From the NCBI RefSeq assembly GCF_900107665.1, contig NZ_FNQT01000006.1, positions 33,676 through 97,675 on the forward strand: a stretch of 64,000 bases of DNA. The letters run 5' to 3'. Origin of the DNA: Haloplanus vescus. Lineage in GTDB: Archaea; Halobacteriota; Halobacteria; Halobacteriales; Haloferacaceae. This document shows positions 47,028 through 55,348 of the stretch, piece by piece. Each line of letters opens with the position of its first letter. Position 1 is the first letter of the stretch. Position numbers and translations under genes: made by a program. The notes beneath the pieces are model-generated. The model saw only the letters and a program-made list of their open reading frames with translations, did not search any database and was not told the DNA's origin.

Positions 47028-48550
47028 TGGGGGCCGACCGTGACCTCGTCGACTCGGTCGAGCGTTCGCTCGCCGCCGAGACGCGCGAGGAGTTCGACCG
47101 GAGAGTCCGGGCGCAGGCCGACCGCATCCGCGACGACATCCGGGCAGGCCGTCTCGACACCGGCGAGTTCGCTATCGGACTGGAACTGGAGGCGTACGCC
47201 GTCGACGGGCAGGGGCGCCTCGCCCGGATTCCCGAGGATGCCTTCGAGCGCGGCGGGTTCGCGAAGGAACTCGGCGTCCACAACCTCGAACTCAACACCG
47301 CGGCGACCGTCTTCGACGCGGCGGGGGTGGCCGAACAGGCGGACCGGTTAAAATCGAGTGCTGCCGCCGCGACGGACGCCCTCGAAGCGGATGACCTCGC
47401 TCCGGTTCTCGACGCGATGTGGACGATTCCACCGGCGATGGGGACCGACGACTACCTCGGGTCGGTCGAGACGCGTGCAGGGATTACCGTCGCCGAGCAC
47501 ATGCGCCAACACCCGCGCTACGTCGCCCTCGACGAGGAGATTCGGGAGCGAAGCGGCGGCCGAATCACGCTCGACGTACCCGGTGTCTCCCTCGACTACC
47601 CGACCATCCTCCTCGAATCGCTCGCCACGTCGATGCAACCCCACCTCCAGGTGCCGGCCGTCGAGGACTTCCCCGCGTACTTCAACGCCGCCGTCAGAAC
47701 GCTCGGGCCCGTCCTCTCGTTGACGAGCAACGCCCCGTTCCTCCCGGCCGACTGCTACGACGACGACCCCGACATCGTCGAGGCGACGCCACACGAACTC
47801 CGGATTCACGTCTTCGAGCAGAGCATCAACGCCGACGCCCCGCGCGGCGAGGGGATGGTCCGCTTCCCCGACGACGTCTCGCGCGCGACGGACGTGGTCG
47901 ACCGCGTCGTCGCCGACGAGACGTACGCGCCGGTCCTCGCGGACGGCGAGGAGAATCCCGACGACTACCGAACGACCATCCGGGAGTACGACCACAAGCG
48001 CGGCGTCCACTGGCGGTGGGTCCGCGGCGTCGTCGGCGGGCAACCGGTCGGCGCCGCGAAGACGGGCGCCTCGCTCCGCATCGAGTACCGACCGATTCCG
48101 ACGCAACCGACCGTCCGCGACACGCTCGCGGTCCAACTGCTCGTCGTCGGCCTCGTCCGGGGTCTGGTCGCCGCCGACCACCCGGTCACCGACCTGCCGT
48201 GGACCGCGGCCCGCGACTGCTTCTACGACGCCGTCGCCCGCGGCCCGGACGCCGACCTCGCGTGGGTGACGGCGTCGGGCGACCGCACCGACGACTCCGA
48301 GGTGGTGTACGACGAACTGTTCGCGTTCGCGCGGCGCGGCCTCCGCGAAGCGGGCCTCGACGACGACGTTATCGACGGCTACCTCGACCCCGTGGAGCGC
48401 CGACGCGACGGTACCGTCCCGAGCGCGTGGAAGAAAGCGCGCGTTCGGGAGGCCGTCGCCGACGGCGCGACGCTCTCCGAGGCCATCGAGCGGATGCAAC
48501 GCGCGTACTTCGACCACGCCGGCGGTGAGACGGCCTTCGTCGACTGGTAA
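47027..48550 (+). CDS. GCS2-like carboxylate-amine ligase (glutamate-cysteine ligase family 2)
   Basis: This 507-residue ATP-dependent ligase-like protein contains the features GEFAIGLELEAYAVD near residue 47, HNLELNTAATV near 86, TLDVPGVSLDYPT near 184 and SLRIEYRPIPTQPT near 350. GCS2 enzymes join glutamate to cysteine or form related amide bonds. It is longer than the 350-400 residues typical of archaeal gamma-glutamylcysteine ligase and has a C-terminal extension. The substrate is unsure. It is translationally coupled to pspA (TGATG). Confidence 0.84.
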   Translation: MGADRDLVDSVERSLAAETREEFDRRVRAQADRIRDDIRAGRLDTGEFAIGLELEAYAVDGQGRLARIPEDAFERGGFAKELGVHNLELNTAATVFDAAGVAEQADRLKSSAAAATDALEADDLAPVLDAMWTIPPAMGTDDYLGSVETRAGITVAEHMRQHPRYVALDEEIRERSGGRITLDVPGVSLDYPTILLESLATSMQPHLQVPAVEDFPAYFNAAVRTLGPVLSLTSNAPFLPADCYDDDPDIVEATPHELRIHVFEQSINADAPRGEGMVRFPDDVSRATDVVDRVVADETYAPVLADGEENPDDYRTTIREYDHKRGVHWRWVRGVVGGQPVGAAKTGASLRIEYRPIPTQPTVRDTLAVQLLVVGLVRGLVAADHPVTDLPWTAARDCFYDAVARGPDADLAWVTASGDRTDDSEVVYDELFAFARRGLREAGLDDDVIDGYLDPVERRRDGTVPSAWKKARVREAVADGATLSEAIERMQRAYFDHAGGETAFVDW

Positions 48551-48699
48551 CGTCGCCCCGGCTGTCAGTCTCACCCACACGCTTATGGTGACCGCGTCTC
48601 GATACGAGCCGGACCCGTGTTCACGACATCCACTCCCACGCGTGGGGAATCCACGACTGACCGCCTCGCTGCCCGGTTGTCGCCGTCCCCTTCGGAGCT

Positions 48700-50955
48700 G
48701 TGTCCACCGTGACCCGACGCCGCAGACTTACGGTCGTGTTCGCCCTCCTCCTCGTCTTCTCGACGGCCGCGCCGGTGGCCGCAGTCGACCGGACCACCAT
48801 CGACGACCCGTTCTCCGAGCGGAGTCTCTCGAAGGTGTACCCCGAGGCCGACTCCTTCTCCGAGCCCTCGGGTCAGTACCAGACGGTCGAAGCCTACCGG
48901 CAGGTCGACGGTGAACGCCGACTCGTCGGCTACGTCTACCTCACGAGCAACGTGGTCGACGCCGAGGGCTACGGCAACGAACCCATCGAGTTCTTGGTCG
49001 CACTCGACACCAACGGCACCATCCACGGCATCGAACTCGTCGAGCAACACGAACCCTTCTTCGACCGCGCCTCTGCGGTTCAGCGGCTTCGGACCTTCAG
49101 CCACCAGATGGTCGGTATGTCCGTCACGAAGGAAGTCACCATCCGCGAGGCGGAGTCGGGCGAACGCCACATCGACGCCCTCACCGGCGCGTCGGTGACG
49201 ACGCGGGTGTCAATCGAGACGGTGACGCAGTCGGCCCGTATTGTCGCCCGCGAGAAGGGCCTCATCGAGGGTGAGGCGGCCACGCAGTCGTCGGCGCAGC
49301 GAAACGCGTCGCTCGACGACCTGCGACGCGAGACCGACCTCGCCCACTGGCCCGTGGGTGCCTTGGATGCCAACGACGCTTCGTCGCTCGATATCTACGC
49401 CGCGCCGATCGAATCGACGTCGATGCAGTCGCGTCTACTCGACAACGACACCGCGCCCGCGAACGCGACGATGATATGGGTCGGCCTCGGCGGCGCGTCG
49501 GCGGCCCCGCCGGACCGCCTCCGCCTCCACCAGTGGGTGCGGTCCTACGCCCCATCGACACGGGAGACACAAGTCGAGGGCGTCGAGTGGAGCGCCGCGT
49601 TGCTGGTCACCGACCCCATCGACACCACCGAGCCGTTCGTTCTCGACCTGACCGTCGCCGGCGAGCGCACCCGCCGGACCTACGGGCCGGGCGGGATGGC
49701 GGCCAAGCGCCCGGTCGACGTCGCCGCCGCGCAGACCCTCCCGGCGTGGGTCAGCTCTGTCGAATCGGCGTGGGAGGACAACTGGGGCACCGCCATCGCC
49801 CTCGTCGTCTTCCTCACCGCCATCCTCGGCGTGTTCACGTTCCGGTCGCGCATCTGTCGGCGGGCGGGCGTGACGGTCAACCGACTGCGTATCGGGACGC
49901 TTGGGGTGACGCTCGTCTTCCTCGGCTGGTATCACCCGACGCAGCCGACGACCCAACAGATAGCGATTCTGGTCCGCGAACTCATCTCGTGGGCCACGAC
50001 CGGGGGATTCCGGTGGGCGCTCTTCCTGTCGGCGCCGCTCGTCGCCATCACGTTCGTCGCCATCGCGCTCACCATCCCGAAGTGGGGGCGCGGCGTCTTC
50101 TGCGGGTGGATCTGTCCGTTCGGTGCGCTCTCGGAACTTCTGTACAAGGTGACGCCGTGGTCGTACGAACTCCCGCGGAAGTACCACGTCAAACTAGAGA
50201 AGATACGCTACCCAATCTTCATCGCCATCGTCGTGGGCTTCGTCATCTCCACGGACTTCGGCGCGAAACTGGCGAAGGTCGAGCCGTTCAAGGCCGCCTT
50301 CTACAGTTCGCTGGTGACCGACCCCGTCTACATCGGGTGGTCAGTCGTGCTCATCGCGGCCGGGGCGGTCATGTTCCGCCCGTACTGCCGGTACCTCTGC
50401 CCGCTCGGCGCCGGGTTGGCGCTGGGGAACGTCGTCCAGCAGACGCCCATCCAGCGCTACGACCTCTGTGGCGACTGCGTGAAGTGCCAGACCGACTGTG
50501 ACTTCCAGGCCATCGAGGACGACGGCTCGATAAACAAGTTCCAGTGTTTCCAGTGCTCGGTCTGTGTCGACAACTACTACGACCCCGAGGGCTGTCCGGT
50601 CGTGCTTCAGTACGACAACGAACACGGCTTCACCGTCGACGCGTGGCGCGACCCGCATCTCATCGAGCGCATCCGCCCCGAGGACCGAACCACGGAGCAA
50701 CAGCGCATCCTTGCCGAACGCGTCGCGACCGACGGTGGCAAGCCGGAACTGTTCGCAGAGAGCGGTGACCTCGTCCCCGACGGCGCCGTCGTCAACATGG
50801 TCCGTCAGTCGACGGACGACGCAGACGGTGGCTCCTGCGGCTGTTCGACTGGAGACGCCGGATGCGGCTGTTCGACCGGCAACTCTGGGTGTGGCTGCTC
50901 GGACTCGGAGACGACCGGAACCGACTGGCTCGGCGGGGGTGACGGCGATGCGTGA
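48700..50955 (+). CDS. NosR/NirI-like membrane iron-sulfur flavoprotein
   Basis: This 751-residue protein has a signal-like helix (residues 8-28). A large extracellular FMN-binding domain follows, with DALTGASVTT near 165, the ApbE flavinylation motif. Five or six membrane helices lie at about 365-560. Two CxxxCP sites (CGWICPFG, CRYLCPLG) and a ferredoxin-like set (CGDCVKCQTDC, CFQCSVC) come next, and a tail with repeated CGCS ends the protein. It probably passes electrons across the membrane, as NosR does for N2O reductase. GTG 48700 is preferred over GTG 48709. The next gene, apbE, overlaps it by eight bases. Confidence 0.88.
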   Translation: MSTVTRRRRLTVVFALLLVFSTAAPVAAVDRTTIDDPFSERSLSKVYPEADSFSEPSGQYQTVEAYRQVDGERRLVGYVYLTSNVVDAEGYGNEPIEFLVALDTNGTIHGIELVEQHEPFFDRASAVQRLRTFSHQMVGMSVTKEVTIREAESGERHIDALTGASVTTRVSIETVTQSARIVAREKGLIEGEAATQSSAQRNASLDDLRRETDLAHWPVGALDANDASSLDIYAAPIESTSMQSRLLDNDTAPANATMIWVGLGGASAAPPDRLRLHQWVRSYAPSTRETQVEGVEWSAALLVTDPIDTTEPFVLDLTVAGERTRRTYGPGGMAAKRPVDVAAAQTLPAWVSSVESAWEDNWGTAIALVVFLTAILGVFTFRSRICRRAGVTVNRLRIGTLGVTLVFLGWYHPTQPTTQQIAILVRELISWATTGGFRWALFLSAPLVAITFVAIALTIPKWGRGVFCGWICPFGALSELLYKVTPWSYELPRKYHVKLEKIRYPIFIAIVVGFVISTDFGAKLAKVEPFKAAFYSSLVTDPVYIGWSVVLIAAGAVMFRPYCRYLCPLGAGLALGNVVQQTPIQRYDLCGDCVKCQTDCDFQAIEDDGSINKFQCFQCSVCVDNYYDPEGCPVVLQYDNEHGFTVDAWRDPHLIERIRPEDRTTEQQRILAERVATDGGKPELFAESGDLVPDGAVVNMVRQSTDDADGGSCGCSTGDAGCGCSTGNSGCGCSDSETTGTDWLGGGDGDA
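50836..50901 (+). repeat. Nine-residue cysteine repeat in the NosR-like tail
   Basis: Two 27-base units (CGCSTGDAG, CGCSTGNSG) and a partial third (CGCS) are in tandem. The first two units differ by only a few bases. Each unit has a CxC pair, giving six Cys within 22 residues. Confidence 0.75.
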
Positions 50956-51913
50956 ACTCGACCGTCGCTCGTTGCTCGCCGCCGCCGGCGGCGTCGCCGG
51001 GGCCGGCTTCCTCGGGCAGACGCTCCTCGTCCGCGACGAGGTGACCGAGGTGCGGAGCACGCGGCTGATAATGGGGTCGCTCGTCACCGTCACCGCCGTC
51101 ACCCGCGACACGGACCGGGCCGAACTCGGCGTGGAGCGTGCCTTCGCGGAGATGTCGCGACTGGAGTCGGTGTTCACCCGCCACGACCCCGATGGGGAGG
51201 TGGCGCGCCTGAACGACGCGGGCGTCCTCGACTCCCCCTCGCCCGAACTGGTCGCGCTCCTCCAGCGATGCCGACGACTGTACGACCGGACCGACGGCGC
51301 GTTCGACCCGACGGTGCTGCCGGTGGTGAGCGCCTTCGAATCCGGCGCGGACCACCCGCAGGACGCCCGTCGGCACGTCTCGGACGCGACGTTCGAGGAC
51401 GTGGTCGTCGACGAATCCGAACTCCGGACGCCGACGCCGCTCACCCTCGACGGCGTCGCCAAGGGGGCGGTGGTCGACGCCGGCGTGGCCGCCCTCCGGG
51501 ACTGGGTTGACGCCGGCTTGATAGAGGCCGGTGGCGACGTGCGCGTCTTCGGCGGCGACGACTCCTCGTCGCGGTGGCGCGTCGGCGTCGAGAACCCGCG
51601 CGGCGACGGCCTCGCCTCGACGGTCCGTCTCGACAGCGGCGGCGTCGCTACCTCGGGCGACTACCGAATCTACTACGACGAGGACCGCACGAACCACCAC
51701 ATCATCACGCCCGGGACCGGGCGCTCGCCCACCGAGGACACGAGCGTCACCGTCGTTGCGGACGACGCCGAGACGGCGGACGCCCACGCCACCGCGGCGT
51801 TCGTGTTGGACGACGACCGGGCGGCGGCGATGCTCTCGACTCGCGACGACCTTGCGGGACTGTTTCTCACTCGTGACGGCGAGCGACGGGTCACCGACGG
51901 CTGGGGCGACTAG
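50948..51913 (+). CDS. apbE: FAD:protein FMN transferase (ApbE)
   Basis: This 321-residue enzyme transfers FMN from FAD to a Thr of a flavoprotein. It has a Tat-like N-terminus (DRRSLLAAAGG), the segment TRLIMGSLVTVTA near 40, TDGAFDPTV near 115, LDGVAKGAVVDAG near 165, and the catalytic/Mg region ATSGDYRIYY and HHIITPGTG near 240-255. ATG 50948 overlaps the NosR-like gene by eight bases, so its target is almost surely that protein's DALTGASVTT motif. The signal suggests that it acts outside the cell, where the flavin domain sits. Confidence 0.93.
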   Translation: MRELDRRSLLAAAGGVAGAGFLGQTLLVRDEVTEVRSTRLIMGSLVTVTAVTRDTDRAELGVERAFAEMSRLESVFTRHDPDGEVARLNDAGVLDSPSPELVALLQRCRRLYDRTDGAFDPTVLPVVSAFESGADHPQDARRHVSDATFEDVVVDESELRTPTPLTLDGVAKGAVVDAGVAALRDWVDAGLIEAGGDVRVFGGDDSSSRWRVGVENPRGDGLASTVRLDSGGVATSGDYRIYYDEDRTNHHIITPGTGRSPTEDTSVTVVADDAETADAHATAAFVLDDDRAAAMLSTRDDLAGLFLTRDGERRVTDGWGD

Positions 51914-52941
51914 TCCGAGCGCACGCCCGTCCCCGGCCGGTCAGGGAACGCGAGACTGCCGCCCGCGTAACTCGGGCCGTCGTAGGGGTTCTCGGCCAGC
52001 AAGAGCGCGCCGTCGAGGTCCACGTAGTCGACGAGGGGTGCGAGATGGCAGGCGGCGGCGAGCGAGGCCGTCGACTCGACCATACAGCCCAGCATGACTT
52101 CGAGGCCGTGCGCGCGGGCGGCGTGGACCATCCGCACCGCCTCGCGGACGCCGCCACACTTCATGAGCTTCAGGTTCACGATGTCGACCCGGTCGGCCAC
52201 CTGTGCGATATCGGGGAGCGTGACGCAGGACTCGTCGGCGGCGACAGGGAGCGCGCTCCGTCCGGTGACGCGGCGGAGGCCCTCGGGGTTCTCGGCGGGC
52301 ACGGGTTGCTCGACGAACTCGACGCCGAGGTCGGCCAGCCACTCGCTCTTCCGAATCGCCTCCGCGGGCGTCCACGCCTCGTTGGCGTCGACGCGAACCG
52401 TCGCCTCGGGGGCGGCCTCGCGAACTGCTTCGACGCGCTCCCGGTCGCGGGCCGTCCCCAGTTTCACCTTGAGCACGTCGTACCCCGCGTCGACGGCGTC
52501 CGCGGCAGCCTCGCCCATCGCCTCGGGGTCGTCGATGGCGACGGTGTATGAGGTGGGCGGCGCTCGCTCGGCGTCGAGGCCGAGGTAGCGGTAGAGCGGA
52601 ATCCCGAGGCGACGCGTCGCTAGGTCGTGACACGCGACGCTCACCGCCGCCCGCGCGGCGGGGTTGTCGCGGACAACGTCCCGGAGTTCGCGCTCGATTC
52701 GGTCGAGGGCAAGGGGGTCGTCGACGCCCTCCACCGCCTCCAGCAGGTCGGGCAGGACCGCACACACGGTGTCCGCCGTCTCGCCGTAGTGTGGGTCAGG
52801 TGCCGCGGCGCCGATACCCGTCTGTCCCGCGTCGTCGCGGACGCGCACGACCACCGTCTCGACGGCCGCCTTCGACCCGCGCGAGATGGTGAAGTCGCCG
52901 TCGATGGGGAGGCGTTCGCGTTCGAACGTCGCGTCGATCAT
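51910..52941 (-). CDS. dgcA: Enolase-superfamily epimerase (dipeptide epimerase/DgcA type)
   Basis: This 343-residue enzyme has the muconate-lactonising group fold. The catalytic Lys is in VLKVKLGTARDRE near residue 155; metal ligands are in VRVDANEAW (near 183), EFVEQPVPAEN (near 210) and ADESC (near 235), and the second Lys is in NLKLMKCGG (near 257). Relatives are L-Ala-D/L-Glu epimerases or N-acetyl-D-glutamate racemases. The next gene (DUF1611) is the partner found with the latter type, so this is the more likely activity. Its start overlaps that gene by four bases. Confidence 0.88.
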   Translation of the reverse strand: MIDATFERERLPIDGDFTISRGSKAAVETVVVRVRDDAGQTGIGAAAPDPHYGETADTVCAVLPDLLEAVEGVDDPLALDRIERELRDVVRDNPAARAAVSVACHDLATRRLGIPLYRYLGLDAERAPPTSYTVAIDDPEAMGEAAADAVDAGYDVLKVKLGTARDRERVEAVREAAPEATVRVDANEAWTPAEAIRKSEWLADLGVEFVEQPVPAENPEGLRRVTGRSALPVAADESCVTLPDIAQVADRVDIVNLKLMKCGGVREAVRMVHAARAHGLEVMLGCMVESTASLAAACHLAPLVDYVDLDGALLLAENPYDGPSYAGGSLAFPDRPGTGVRSD

Positions 52942-53981
52942 AGCGCGTCCAGAATCTGGTCGACGCCGAAGCGGACGGGGTCGGTCGCCGGTGCGCCGAT
53001 GGCGTCGGCGTAGTCGTCGACTGCCGCCTCGGCGGCCGCGTCGTCGTCGAGAGCGCGCGTGTCGAGGGCGCCGGCCACCACCTCCGCGGGGGCGACGGGG
53101 TCTGCCAGATTCTCGTAGAGGTCGACGTACGTCTCCGCGGGCGGGATGGCGAAGTCCTCGTAGCCGTGGATGGACTCGCGCCCGGCGCTGTGGGTGAGGA
53201 CGAGGGCGTCGGGCATCGCGCCGTGGAGCAGGCTACAGGTGACACCGGAGTAGGCGGGGTGGACGATGGTGCCCTGTCCCTCCACGAAGAGGACGTCGTG
53301 TTCCTCGGCGGCGTCGAGAATCATGCGTTCGACGGCGCCCGCGGCGAAGTCGGCGATGACGCGGTCGACGGGAATCCCCCAGCCAGCGATCATGATGCCC
53401 GTCTGGCCCGTGGGGACGAAGCCGGCGTCGATGCCGCGTTCGCGCGCGGCGGCGACGAGTTCGAGCGTCGTCGTCATCTTGCCCGTCGAGCAGTCGGTGC
53501 CGACGGTCAACACCACGTCGGCGTCGACGTCGCGGGCGCGCCCCTCGCTCACGGTGAGGTCCTCCGGCGGGCGGCGCACGTCGATGAGGTCGACGCCGTG
53601 GTCGGCGGCCAGCGCCGCGAACTCGTCGTCGTCTTCGAGGAAGTAGTGGAGGCCGGACACCACGTCACAGCCGGCTTCGATGGCCGCTCGCACGTCGGCG
53701 CGCCACGACTCGTCGAACCCGCCGCCGATGGGGGCGATGCCGATGAGGAGCGCGTCGGGGTCCGTCACGTCGAGGGCGTCCGCCATTTCCGCGACGATGG
53801 GGGCATCGGAGACGCCGGGTACGTGGTCGTCGACGGTGTCGCCGGCACACGCCCGGTCGAGGACGGCGGTCACGTCGTAGTCTGCGTATCGGAGGACGCC
53901 GACGGCGGTTTTCGCCCGATTCGGGAACTGTTCGTGGGCGAGGACGACCACCTCGTCGTCCGGTTCGAGTGACGTGGACAT
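52938..53981 (-). CDS. dgcN: DUF1611 family protein (DgcN type)
   Basis: This 347-residue protein has an N-terminal Rossmann-like part and a P-loop-like VGTDCSTGKMTTTLEL near 175. FVPTGQTGIMIAGWGIP and FVEGQGTIVHPAYSGVT are marks of DUF1611. In bacteria some members (DgcN) N-acylate D-glutamate, and the epimerase partner (DgcA) then racemises it. The two genes here overlap by four bases in the order DUF1611-epimerase. I infer a D-glutamate or related acyl amino acid pathway; it is not proven for haloarchaea. Confidence 0.86.
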   Translation of the reverse strand: MSTSLEPDDEVVVLAHEQFPNRAKTAVGVLRYADYDVTAVLDRACAGDTVDDHVPGVSDAPIVAEMADALDVTDPDALLIGIAPIGGGFDESWRADVRAAIEAGCDVVSGLHYFLEDDDEFAALAADHGVDLIDVRRPPEDLTVSEGRARDVDADVVLTVGTDCSTGKMTTTLELVAAARERGIDAGFVPTGQTGIMIAGWGIPVDRVIADFAAGAVERMILDAAEEHDVLFVEGQGTIVHPAYSGVTCSLLHGAMPDALVLTHSAGRESIHGYEDFAIPPAETYVDLYENLADPVAPAEVVAGALDTRALDDDAAAEAAVDDYADAIGAPATDPVRFGVDQILDAL

Positions 53982-54060
53982 ACCGACACAGAGGCCCGTG
54001 ACCCGAATTAACCTCCCGGTTGACCCGCGCGCTTTTCCGGATATCCGCCCTACACGAAGT

Positions 54061-54555
54061 ATGGCCGTCTACCAACGCCGGACGCGCGTCGCCGCGCCGC
54101 TCGACGAGGTGTGGGACTTTCACTCCCGAGTCAGCGGGCTGGAGGCGCTGACGCCCGACTGGCTGAACCTCCGCGTCGAATCGGTTACCGGGCCGGACGG
54201 TGACCCCGACCCCGAGATACTGGAAGCCGGGGCGCGCATCGACGCCTCGGTCCGTCCCTTCGATATCGGCCCGCGACAGCGGTGGACCTCGATAATCACC
54301 GCCCGCGAGCGCGACGACGGGACCGCGTACTTCCGCGACCGGATGGAGGGTGGCCCGTTCCGGGAGTGGGAGCACACCCATCGCTTCTTCGCTGACGGCG
54401 ACGAGACGATAGTCGACGACCGGGTCGCCTACGCCCTCCCACTCGGCCCACTCGACGGCGCGATTGCGCCGCTCGCGAAACTCGGTCTCGACCCGATGTT
54501 CCGGTATCGCCACCGGCAGACACGCGAACGCCTCGAATCGCCTGAACGGTTTTGA
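54061..54555 (+). CDS. SRPBCC family protein
   Basis: This 164-residue START/polyketide-cyclase-like protein has a beta-grip fold with a ligand cavity. Features are RVAAPLDEVWDFHSRVSGLEAL near residue 10 and the C-terminal FRYRHRQTRERL helix. It resembles haloarchaeal SRPBCC members of unknown ligand. ATG 54061 is preceded by a promoter region containing a CTACACGAAGT stretch. It is divergent from the DUF1611 gene, 79 bases away. Confidence 0.86.
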   Translation: MAVYQRRTRVAAPLDEVWDFHSRVSGLEALTPDWLNLRVESVTGPDGDPDPEILEAGARIDASVRPFDIGPRQRWTSIITARERDDGTAYFRDRMEGGPFREWEHTHRFFADGDETIVDDRVAYALPLGPLDGAIAPLAKLGLDPMFRYRHRQTRERLESPERF

Positions 54556-54578
54556 GGGCGGCGTCCCAACTTCCGGGC

Positions 54579-54977
54579 ATGGACGTCGTCGATATGGACC
54601 ACGTCGCGCTCCGCGTCAGCGACGTGGACCGCGCGCTCGAATTCTATCACGACCTACTCGGCCTCTCGGTCCGTGACCACGACCGGTTCGAGGCCGGTGA
54701 GGTGCCCTACGTCGCCGTCGTCGCCGGGGGCCGCCACCTCCATCTCGTCCCCACCGACGACCCCATCGACGTGGGCGGCGAACACGTCTGTCTGCTCGTT
54801 CGCTCCGACGGGACGGGCACCCGTGCGGAACTCGACGCCCTCCTCGACGACTTGCGCGACGCGGGCGTCGAGATAGAGGCCGGCGAACCTCACGAGCGCT
54901 ACGGGGCCTACGGCCGCGACTGGGCGGCGTACGTCCGTGACCCCGACGGGCGACGGGTCGAACTCAAGTTGCATTAG
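54579..54977 (+). CDS. VOC family (glyoxalase/bleomycin resistance-like) protein
   Basis: This 132-residue protein has paired beta-alpha-beta-beta-beta modules. Metal-ligand positions are seen as MDHVALRVSDVDRALEF (His), RHLHLVPTDD (His) and DPDGRRVELKLH (Glu). A dioxygenase, glyoxalase or epimerase role is possible. It starts 23 bases after the SRPBCC gene and is probably co-transcribed. The following 143 bases are A+T-rich and likely hold the promoter of the symporter unit. Confidence 0.88.
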   Translation: MDVVDMDHVALRVSDVDRALEFYHDLLGLSVRDHDRFEAGEVPYVAVVAGGRHLHLVPTDDPIDVGGEHVCLLVRSDGTGTRAELDALLDDLRDAGVEIEAGEPHERYGAYGRDWAAYVRDPDGRRVELKLH

Positions 54978-55120
54978 CGGTGCTTCGGATGGCGTGACTA
55001 CTCGACTACCCCTACGGTGTCCTGCGATTCTATCTTATGAAGACTAATTTTCTTCGAAACGGCAAATAGGGGGATATTCAACATCATTTACGTAGTTGGA
55101 GGTATAGGTATGCTCCAACG

Positions 55121-55348
55121 ATGCGTTCGATACGCGATTGGCTGTGGGTGGTCGGGTTTGCAACCCTCGTCGTGTTCTCGATTCCCTGGTTCCTCTGGGG
55201 GTCGTCGAGGGTGGTCGCCGGGTTGCCGGTGTGGCTCTGGTGGCACCTCGGCTGGATGGTACTGGCTTCCGTCACGTTCGCGCTGTTCACCCGGTCGGCT
55301 TGGGACCGGCTGATGGGCGTCGACGCCGTCAGGGGTGGTGACGCGTGA
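55121..55348 (+). CDS. DUF3311 small membrane protein
   Basis: This 75-residue protein has two hydrophobic helices (about residues 8-28 and 38-58). The SIPWFLWG and LWWHLGWM features mark DUF3311, which occurs as the small partner of sodium:solute symporters. Its stop overlaps the symporter's GTG start by four bases (GTGA). It is probably an accessory subunit of the transporter. Confidence 0.9.
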   Translation: MRSIRDWLWVVGFATLVVFSIPWFLWGSSRVVAGLPVWLWWHLGWMVLASVTFALFTRSAWDRLMGVDAVRGGDA

